In this document: positions 26,193-32,148 of the stretch, piece by piece
Layout of the letters: each line of letters begins with the position of its first letter
Numbering within the stretch: position 1 is the first letter of the stretch
Assembly: GCF_009674625.1 (NCBI RefSeq)
Contig: NZ_WKJQ01000001.1
Span: 1,116,001-1,180,000, forward strand
Reading direction: 5' to 3'
Source: Haloferax marinum
GTDB taxonomy: Archaea > Halobacteriota > Halobacteria > Halobacteriales > Haloferacaceae
DNA: 64,000 bases
Program-made: the position numbers and the translations under genes
Notes under the pieces: model-generated
Databases searched by the model: none
What the model was told of the DNA's origin: nothing
What the model saw: the letters and a program-made list of their open reading frames with translations, nothing else

Positions 26193-26870
26193 ATGACGCA
26201 AATCCTCGTCGTCGACAACTACGACTCGTTCGCCTACAACCTCGTCCAGTACGTCGGTGAGTTCGCAGACGAGGTCGTCGTCTACCGAAACGACGCCGTG
26301 ACGACCGAGGACATTCGAAACATCGACCCCGACGGAATCGTCGTCTCACCGGGACCAGGAACCCCCGACGACGCGGGCGTCTCAGTCCCTGTGTTCCGCG
26401 ACCTCGACTCCCCGACGCTCGGCGTCTGCCTCGGGCATCAGTCGCTGTGCGCTGCCCTCGGTTCCCACGTCGGCCACGCGCCCGAAGTCGTCCACGGGAA
26501 GCCATCCGTCATCGAACACGACGGGAACGGCATCTTCGCCGGGCTCCCAGACCGAATCGAAGTCGGGCGCTACCACTCGCTCGCGGTCGAACTCGACGAC
26601 ATCCCAGACGAGTTGGTCGTCACCGCATCGACCGTCGGTGCCGACGATGGAGACACGACAGGCGACGAAACCAACACGGACGCCGACGAACCACAGGTCG
26701 TGATGGGCGTTCGCCACCGCGAGAAACCACACATCGGCGTGCAGTTCCACCCCGAGAGCATCCTCACAGAGTCGGGGAAGGACATCGTCCGCAACTTCGT
26801 CGCACTCGCCGCAGGCGAGGGGCCGGCGATGGAAGCATGGACCGCGCGGAACCCGGAGACTGACCAATGA
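26193..26870 (+). CDS. pabA: Glutamine amidotransferase, PabA/TrpG family
   Basis: 225 residues from ATG 26193, 20 bases after the pabB stop. It is a class I glutamine amidotransferase with SPGPGTPDDAG, the catalytic Cys in GVCLGHQSL, and the His-Glu pair in GVQFHPESIL. It supplies ammonia to PabB. An acidic insertion (about residues 149-169, GADDGDTTGDETNTDADEP) lies before the C-terminal motif and is unusual for the family. The stop overlaps the next start (ATGA). Confidence 0.93.
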   Translation: MTQILVVDNYDSFAYNLVQYVGEFADEVVVYRNDAVTTEDIRNIDPDGIVVSPGPGTPDDAGVSVPVFRDLDSPTLGVCLGHQSLCAALGSHVGHAPEVVHGKPSVIEHDGNGIFAGLPDRIEVGRYHSLAVELDDIPDELVVTASTVGADDGDTTGDETNTDADEPQVVMGVRHREKPHIGVQFHPESILTESGKDIVRNFVALAAGEGPAMEAWTARNPETDQ

Positions 26871-27751
26871 GTGACGACTCGGACAGTCTGTACTACGTCG
26901 ACGGCGACGTGGTCCCTGCCGACGAGGCGTCGATTCCCGTCACCGACCGTGGATTTCTCTACGGTGACGCAGCCTTCGAGACGCTTCGAGCGTACGGCGG
27001 CGACGTGTTCCACTGGGAGGCCCACGCAGAGCGCCTCGCCGAGACCTGCGACGTCCTCGGGATGGACCACGGCCTCTCAGACGACCACCTGAAAGGGGCA
27101 ATCGACGAGACGCTGGCGGCAAACAACCTCTCGGACGCCTACGTCCGCCTGTCGGTTACGCGTGGCAGTCAACCCGGCCGCCTCACCCCTGCGGAGGACG
27201 TGGACCCGAGAGTGGTCGTCATCGTCGAACCGCTCCCACGCGGCGGACGTGGGTCAGACCCAGTCTGGGACGGCCCGGCGACAGTGCAGACAGTCCGCAC
27301 CCGCCGGATTCCGGACCGCGCCCTCCCGGCACGAGCGAAGACACACAACTACCTCAACGGCATCCTCGCCCGAACGGAACTCCGCGTCACCGGCGCTGAC
27401 GAGGCGCTCATGTTGGATTCCGAGGGATACGTCACCGAAGGCGCGACGAGCAACCTGTTTTTCGTCGACGACGACGCCCTCTGTACGCCGAGTCTCGACG
27501 GCCCGGTCCTCCCCGGAATCACCCGTCGGGTCGTCTTGGACCTCGCCCGTCAGGAGAACATCCCGATTCGAGAACGGCGCTTTACCCCCGACGACGTGCG
27601 CGGCGCGAACGAAGCGTTTCTCACGAACTCGACGTGGGAACTCCGCCCCGTCGAGACGGTGGATGGAATCGGTGTCGGCGACGGACCGGTGACGACACTC
27701 CTCTCACGCCTCTACGACGACTACGTCGAGCGACGACACTACGAGAAGTAA
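26867..27751 (+). CDS. pabC: Class IV aminotransferase, aminodeoxychorismate lyase-like
   Basis: 294 residues overlapping pabA by four bases. Fold-type IV PLP motifs are IPVTDRGFLYGDAAFETLRAYGG near the N-terminus, the PLP lysine in ARAKTHNYLNGILARTE, and EGATSNLFFVDD, LPGITRRVVLDLAR. Branched-chain and D-amino acid aminotransferases share this fold. The operon position makes 4-amino-4-deoxychorismate lyase, which forms p-aminobenzoate, the best guess. Confidence 0.9.
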   Translation: MSDDSDSLYYVDGDVVPADEASIPVTDRGFLYGDAAFETLRAYGGDVFHWEAHAERLAETCDVLGMDHGLSDDHLKGAIDETLAANNLSDAYVRLSVTRGSQPGRLTPAEDVDPRVVVIVEPLPRGGRGSDPVWDGPATVQTVRTRRIPDRALPARAKTHNYLNGILARTELRVTGADEALMLDSEGYVTEGATSNLFFVDDDALCTPSLDGPVLPGITRRVVLDLARQENIPIRERRFTPDDVRGANEAFLTNSTWELRPVETVDGIGVGDGPVTTLLSRLYDDYVERRHYEK

Positions 27752-27798
27752 GCGAGTGTGGAGTAGAAGCGACCGAGAGAACAGAAGCGAGCGAGGGG

Positions 27799-28215
27799 TC
27801 AGAACTCGACGTTCGACTTCGAACTCCGGTCGGCAGGGTCGGTTTCGATGCCACCCGTCGCCTCGAAGGAGACGTCGTCGTCCGAGAGAAATACGTGGTC
27901 GCCGTCGATGGTGATGTCCAGTCCGTCGAGGACAGCGCCCTCACACGGGCCGTAGTTGCAGTAGCCGGAGTCGGCTTCGAAGTACGCGCCGTGGTTCTCA
28001 CAGATTATTTCGCCGTTGCGCATCTCTGCACCCGACCCCTTGTCGAGTTTGATGTGCGTCAGGTGCATACAGTAGTTCAACCAGCTTTTGATGTCGCCGT
28101 CGTCCCGGACGAGGATGGCCTCGCGTACCTCGTCGTCGCCGTCGCGGACGCGAAAGAGAAACGTCGTGTCCGATGGCACGTCGTCGACCGAACAGATTCG
28201 TTCGAGGTCACTCAT
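27799..28215 (-). CDS. Rieske-type [2Fe-2S] ferredoxin-like protein
   Basis: 138 residues. The cluster motif is CMHLTHIKL (first CxH) and ICENHGAYFEADSGYCNYGPCEG (second CxxH), fitting the two-Cys/two-His Rieske fold with a shortened first loop. There is no membrane anchor or signal, so it is a soluble electron-transfer protein. It is divergent from the accessory strip that follows and convergent with pabC. Partner unknown. Confidence 0.9.
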   Translation of the reverse strand: MSDLERICSVDDVPSDTTFLFRVRDGDDEVREAILVRDDGDIKSWLNYCMHLTHIKLDKGSGAEMRNGEIICENHGAYFEADSGYCNYGPCEGAVLDGLDITIDGDHVFLSDDDVSFEATGGIETDPADRSSKSNVEF

Positions 28216-28448
28216 TGGGCTTTCGTTGGATTGAGGGAGAAAATCTCCTTCGGAAGTGGATGGAGAGACGGGACGTGCACGACTTTGCGGAGTATCACCG
28301 GAGGGAGTTCTGTTAAACTCCTCAGAACATGACAGGATGTGCGTGACACAGACAGAGGATGAGTTCAGCAGGGAAACGATGCGTTATTGGACAAATCATC
28401 GTTTGAACCACCAGTAGTACCTTACAAGCCTGTGTCATACAGAGGCTT
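28216..28448. other. AT-rich intergenic region at the left edge of the accessory strip
   Basis: Composition falls below the window average here. A short inverted repeat GTTCTG...CAGAAC lies near 28310-28331. GATGAGTTCAGCAG near 28360 resembles GGTGAGTTCAGCAG at 29114. No gene is seen; it probably holds the promoter of the lipoprotein gene. Confidence 0.5.
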
Positions 28449-28910
28449 ATGAATCGTCGTACCCTCCTCGGTGGACTGGGTGGGTTGCTCGCCACGGCGG
28501 GGTGTATCGGTCAACTCACTCCCGAGTCTGCTGCGATTGAAAGCAAAGAATTGGCCGCATACGACCCCGAAGACGCTTTCTTCGATGAAACACCCGGTGT
28601 GCGTGACCCCCCGAAAATCGCCTTTGTGGAAACCGAGTCACAAGTCCGCGTCACCGGAAAACTGTACGTCGGCTCAAGTAACTGTAATAAGGCGGCGTTC
28701 AAAAAAGTCAGCTACAACGAAAAAACGGACACACTCCGTCTAACAGTCGGTAGTGGCGAGAAAGAGAATTCTGGGAACTTCTGTACCGGAGACGAGAGTG
28801 TTGACGCCTATCGCGCCATCATCACCTTCAGAAATCAATTGCCCCAGACCGTCGTCGCCACCGAGGAAGACGGAGGCACTAAAACCAGCGCACATCCCAG
28901 CGGCCAATAG
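28449..28910 (+). CDS. Small Tat-type lipoprotein, hypothetical
   Basis: 153 residues. The N-terminus MNRRTLLGGLGGLLATAGCIG carries a twin-arginine signal (NRRTLLGG) followed by a lipobox ending in Cys19, so it should be exported folded and lipid-anchored. The mature part has two cysteines (SSNCNKAAF, GNFCTGDES) that may form a disulfide, with mainly beta-prone sequence. No family is recognised. It lies in the lower-GC strip, suggesting recent acquisition. Confidence 0.8.
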   Translation: MNRRTLLGGLGGLLATAGCIGQLTPESAAIESKELAAYDPEDAFFDETPGVRDPPKIAFVETESQVRVTGKLYVGSSNCNKAAFKKVSYNEKTDTLRLTVGSGEKENSGNFCTGDESVDAYRAIITFRNQLPQTVVATEEDGGTKTSAHPSGQ

Positions 28911-29209
28911 CATATTAGAGTGCCAACTCTGGTCTCACATCCGCTGACACTGAATGAACTGGGTAGCCTGATTCTGTCGTTCCTCCATGCTGCATATGCG
29001 CCGTATTCCTAACATCGAGACCGGAGGGGTGAGTGACCGACTCGCGCCCTGTATTCAGCACGCCCACAGAAACGTCCCCGGATGCTGTCAGAATTGGCGT
29101 GTTGAATCTAGAGGGTGAGTTCAGCAGCAGATTACGTTGATTCAGGATTATTTGATCGAACCTGCCGTGGGTAAACCAACTAGTTGCCCTGCTCGGCGAC
29201 AAAGCAAAT
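28911..29209. other. Intergenic stretch with degenerate repeat copy
   Basis: No convincing gene. The plus-strand segment 29031-29102 is a copy of a dispersed degenerate repeat (see 29031-30312). A minus-strand frame over this stretch (about 28915-29202) has no conserved look and is unlikely to be real. Confidence 0.55.
29031..29102. repeat. Degenerate dispersed repeat, copy A
   Basis: Starts GTGACCGACTCGCGCCC, continues TATTCAGCACG, and ends with ATGCTGTCAGAA. Related to copy B (29731-29800) and the short copy C (30280-30312); it may be a decayed transposon end or MITE. Confidence 0.6.
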
Positions 29210-29650
29210 ATGACGAAACTGTTTCCACATCGGCATAATTACTACTCAAATATGCGCGCCCTCCACCAGCTTCGTCCCTTGCTTTCGGTTTTTGTGTACT
29301 TCGTGGCGGCCACTCTCGGAACCGGCGTTCTGGTAGTGAATCCTGTTCGTACTCTACTAGTCGTACCACTCCTGACTGTTGTCGTACTTCTCGGTCACGC
29401 TGTGAAGACCACCCATCTGGTTCAGTTCGGACACGCGACGCTATGGCTGTGGGGTACTATCCTCACTCTCATCATTTGCGGGCTCACGGTTGAAAGATTC
29501 GTGATTCATCAAAACACTCCAGCGCTAGTTGAAATACCAGTGGTTCGGTTCTTCGGGACATTAGGGCTCATCGCTGTTCTCGTCATCGGCTATATGCGTG
29601 GCATACAGGGAGCAAGACGAGATGATATTGGGGAGTTGTCCACAGCCTGA
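29210..29650 (+). CDS. Small four-helix membrane protein, hypothetical
   Basis: 146 residues. Hydrophobic segments lie at about 22-42, 46-62, 76-96 and 112-128, with a basic N-terminus (MTKLFPHRHNYY). A downstream start at MRALHQLRPLL is possible. No conserved motif or family is recognised. Lower GC and less acidic composition than neighbours fit accessory DNA. Degenerate repeats flank it on both sides. Confidence 0.6.
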   Translation: MTKLFPHRHNYYSNMRALHQLRPLLSVFVYFVAATLGTGVLVVNPVRTLLVVPLLTVVVLLGHAVKTTHLVQFGHATLWLWGTILTLIICGLTVERFVIHQNTPALVEIPVVRFFGTLGLIAVLVIGYMRGIQGARRDDIGELSTA

Positions 29651-29730
29651 AAATTGAACGTCGAACCTTCGGTACACCCTACAGACGCACTCTCTCGGAT
29701 GAGGAAGATAGCTCCTTTCTCAAGCATCAT

Positions 29731-29825
29731 CTGTTCCAGATACGCGCTATACATGCAGCACGACAGTAGAAACCCCCCAAATGCTGTCAGAAGCGTGGTG
29801 ACCGACTCAGAGGTGTATGCAGCAG
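29731..29825. repeat. Degenerate dispersed repeat, copy B and partial copy
   Basis: Copy B (29731-29800) aligns with copy A over TACGCGC...ATGCAGCACG and AAATGCTGTCAGAA. It is followed by a half copy, GTGACCGACTCAGAGG...TATGCAGCA (about 29798-29825). Confidence 0.55.
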
Positions 29826-29882
29826 GTTACTTGTGAGAACAGCGCTCTCACAACGCCGGTGGACTCGAAGGCCTTCCATCTA

Positions 29883-30197
29883 TTACGCAGTAATGAGGTC
29901 GGGTGCGAAGAAGATGATCACGAGGAGACTCACCAGTACGGTAATCGCCGTCAGTCTCAGGACACCGGCTTCCAGTCGGCGGGGTTTCGGCAGGGACTCG
30001 GCAATTCCGGAGAGGGCCATCCCGGCGATCACAAACAGTACAGCGTAGAACGGTGTCGCCCCTTCTACAATGACGTAGTACCCCTGCTGCCCGGCCAGCA
30101 GGAGTGCGCCACAGAGGAAGACCAGTCCAAGGGGACGACCAGAGGGCTCGCTGAACAGCGTTTGGTCGATGATGGAGGGCATCGAGCGCGTATTCAT
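29883..30197 (-). CDS. Small three-helix membrane protein, hypothetical
   Basis: 104 residues. Helices lie at about 24-38, 48-66 and 78-97. The N-terminus is MNTRSMPSIIDQTLFSEPSG and the C-terminus FFAPDLITA. No catalytic motif is seen, and the composition fits small haloarchaeal membrane proteins. It is convergent with the four-helix protein gene; the upstream side faces the tRNA-proximal gap. Function unknown. Confidence 0.65.
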   Translation of the reverse strand: MNTRSMPSIIDQTLFSEPSGRPLGLVFLCGALLLAGQQGYYVIVEGATPFYAVLFVIAGMALSGIAESLPKPRRLEAGVLRLTAITVLVSLLVIIFFAPDLITA

Positions 30198-30534
30198 CCA
30201 CGTGGGATAAATATGGACTGTGTTCGCCCGCCTGCTGCAGGGGTTTTCATAGCTGTGCCGAGCGAACGGTGCTGATGGCGCTGACCGACTAGCGCTCTCT
30301 ATTCAGCATAGCTTCGACAAACTATCATAATTCGTCCATTTCAACAGGTCCTGAGAGACGGATATGACCTCGTGCAACGACACGTCACGTGCTTATCCGC
30401 TCACTTCGGCGGGTACCTCACTCGCAACGCTTCGCGCTGCTCGCTGGTTCAAGTCTCCTCGTTGCAACTCTCACAGAATCAAGTCGGAACGACGCGATAA
30501 AACGCGCCGCTTGGATGTGTGAGTTCCGGAGAAG
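30198..30534. other. Intergenic region left of the tRNA-associated repeat
   Basis: No gene is seen. It contains the short repeat copy C (30280-30312: CTGACCGACTAGCGCTC followed by TATTCAGCA) and a T-arm-like GGTTCAAGTCTCC near 30450. It may be remains of an element once integrated at the tRNA. Confidence 0.5.
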
Positions 30535-30693
30535 TAGCGGGAGGTAGATTTGAACTCAGGTCGCTCCTTACAGTCGCTCCCCAGTTCAAATTACCCCGAG
30601 CTATGACACCGACCTCGGTGGGTCACGCCGAGACGAAACTCGGCGTTCAGGAGTCGAGGTCGGCAAAAACATAGCGGGAGGTAGATTTGAACT
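30535..30693. repeat. 22-bp direct repeat of the tRNA 3' end (attachment-site-like)
   Basis: Exact copies at 30535-30556 and 30672-30693 (period 137). Each begins TAGCGGGAGGTAGATTTG. The right copy is the T-arm, 3' acceptor strand and discriminator base of the initiator tRNA. A diverged inverted copy lies at about 30583-30603. This layout is typical of integrase attachment sites at tRNA genes. Confidence 0.85.
30609..30663. other. Nested stem-loop between tRNA-end copies
   Basis: The outer stem CCGACCTCG (30609-30617) pairs with CGAGGTCGG (30655-30663), nine perfect base pairs. The inner stem GCCGAG (30627-30632) pairs with CTCGGC (30639-30644). It could be a transcription terminator for the tRNA on the minus strand, or a small structured RNA. 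Confidence 0.45.
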
Positions 30694-30746
30694 ACCGATC
30701 TCCGGGTTATGAGCCCGGCGGAATCTCCTGGCTATCCCATCCCGCT
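30672..30746 (-). tRNA. Initiator tRNA-Met (CAU)
   Basis: Cloverleaf on the minus strand: acceptor AGCGGGA / TCCCGCT with discriminator A, no encoded CCA. The anticodon arm is CCGGG-CTCATAA-CCCGG, and the T arm is GGTAG-TTCAAAT-CTACC. The three G:C pairs next to the anticodon loop and the A1:U72 pair are marks of archaeal initiator tRNA. The 3' end is duplicated 137 bases away. Confidence 0.95.
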
Positions 30747-30806
30747 GAATCAACAAAAGCGACGTTTATTGTTAAGGCTTCTGTTTCGCTAGCCGTGTGT
30801 CAATTT

Positions 30807-31274
30807 TCACCGTGAGTCACGGTGACTCGAACTAGCGCCGATACGCCACGTGAACAGACTCTCGGCGACGTAGTTCAGGAACATCGACGCGCCGATTGCG
30901 ATGGGGAGTGGGATGAGTTGCCAGAGGTCGATACCACCGACTGGAATCGACAGCGGAACCTCTCTGAGGAGGCGGACGACGATGACTTGCACGGCGAGTC
31001 CGCCACTCCTGACGAGGTTCGACTTCACGAACCGACGAATCTTCGCCACGAGGTGGTCCGCCCCTGCGTCCGCGAACGTCCAGCGGTCGTTGATGACGAA
31101 CATGATGACGATGGCGACCTCGGCACCGACGAGTTTGGCCACCTCGCCGACGACACCGAACAAGACGATGAGCAGACTGCTCACGGTCAAGTCGAAGACA
31201 GCGCCGACAGCACCCACGGACGCGAACTTCCCGATTCGAGCACCCGACAACAGCGCAGAAAAGCGGTTAGTCAT
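30807..31274 (-). CDS. GtrA-like membrane protein
   Basis: 155 residues from ATG 31274. Four hydrophobic helices and the GtrA pattern KFASVGAVGAVFDLTVSSLLIVLFGVVGEVAKLVGAEVAIVIMFVINDRWTF are present. GtrA proteins are thought to move lipid-linked sugars across the membrane. It overlaps the upstream glycosyltransferase by eight bases, the usual pairing of GtrA with a dolichyl-phosphate sugar synthase. Confidence 0.92.
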   Translation of the reverse strand: MTNRFSALLSGARIGKFASVGAVGAVFDLTVSSLLIVLFGVVGEVAKLVGAEVAIVIMFVINDRWTFADAGADHLVAKIRRFVKSNLVRSGGLAVQVIVVRLLREVPLSIPVGGIDLWQLIPLPIAIGASMFLNYVAESLFTWRIGASSSHRDSR

Positions 31275-32052
31275 CCGTGACCTCTGGCGAGGAGTCGTCG
31301 ACGAGGGTCCGTTGGTCGTTGCGGGCGGCGATGAACGAGTGGATTCTATCCTCACGAATCGTCCGCGCTCGGTGACGTGCACGGACGAGGCCACGGCCCA
31401 TCTTGAGTGTCGTGTCGACTGGTGAGACCGTCGAGTTGGGTTGGTCTTCCCAGACGACCGGTACTTCGGCGATTCGGTGGTCGAAGGCGCCCGAGACGGC
31501 GACGAGTTCGATGTCCCACGCGAATCCCGGTTCGTAGAGGTGTGTTCGCACGTCCGCCCACGCCTCGGCGGTGATAGCCTTCGCGCCACACTGGTAGTCG
31601 TACAACGGGACTTCGGTGAGGTGTCGCGCCAACCACGCGAATCCGTCGCCGAGATAGCGACGAGCGACCGTCTGGTGAGAGGCGACCGTCGCGTCCGGAT
31701 GTCGCCGCGACCCGACCGCGAGGTCGGCACCCTGAGAGATTGCATCGACGACGTGAGCCATCGACTCCGCCGGAGTACTCCCGTCGGCGTCGGCGAAGGC
31801 GAGAACGTCGGTCTCGAGTGCTTCGAATCCGGCAGTGATGGCGGCGCCCTTTCCGCGGCGGCCATCGACAGCGTTCACCTCAGCAATCGGTGGGAGGGCG
31901 TCGAGGGCGTCGAGTGTCTCCGGAAGGGGTGCGTCGAGTTCGACACGGACGACGTCGGGGTCCAGCGCCTCGGCGAGCGCGTGAACGTACGGAACCAGAC
32001 GGTCGGGGTCGGGCCGATAGGCAGGCACCACCACCCCGACAGACTGCAACAT
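31267..32052 (-). CDS. Dolichyl-phosphate glycosyltransferase-like, GT2 family
   Basis: 261 residues from ATG 32052 (MLQSVGVVVPAYRPDPDRL). GT-A features are VVVPAYRPD, the nucleotide/metal motif ADADGSTP, GRRGKGAAITAGFEAL, AVGSRRHPDA and the conserved DYQCGAKAI. These resemble DPM1/DpgS enzymes that move a sugar from a nucleotide to polyprenyl phosphate for N-glycosylation. It is coupled to the GtrA gene and divergent from the DUF2298 gene, whose family is linked to glycosylation. Confidence 0.92.
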   Translation of the reverse strand: MLQSVGVVVPAYRPDPDRLVPYVHALAEALDPDVVRVELDAPLPETLDALDALPPIAEVNAVDGRRGKGAAITAGFEALETDVLAFADADGSTPAESMAHVVDAISQGADLAVGSRRHPDATVASHQTVARRYLGDGFAWLARHLTEVPLYDYQCGAKAITAEAWADVRTHLYEPGFAWDIELVAVSGAFDHRIAEVPVVWEDQPNSTVSPVDTTLKMGRGLVRARHRARTIREDRIHSFIAARNDQRTLVDDSSPEVTDD

Positions 32053-32148
32053 GTACGTCCATTCTGCAAACGGGGTAAAAAGCAAACCGCTCTCGTGCGC
32101 ACCGGTCATCACAAAACGTATTGCGTCGGCCGAACCTTCCACGGTCAG

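Noticed and set aside
28915-29202. 95-codon minus-strand frame next to the lipoprotein gene
   Set aside because: Overlaps the degenerate repeat and shows no conserved features.
30430-30470. Second tRNA suggested by GGTTCAAGTCTCC
   Set aside because: No acceptor, D or anticodon stems can be drawn around it.
31441-32148. Open frame running upstream of the DUF2298 start over the glycosyltransferase gene
   Set aside because: It is antisense to a clear glycosyltransferase and has no conserved sequence; GC-rich haloarchaeal DNA often leaves such frames open.
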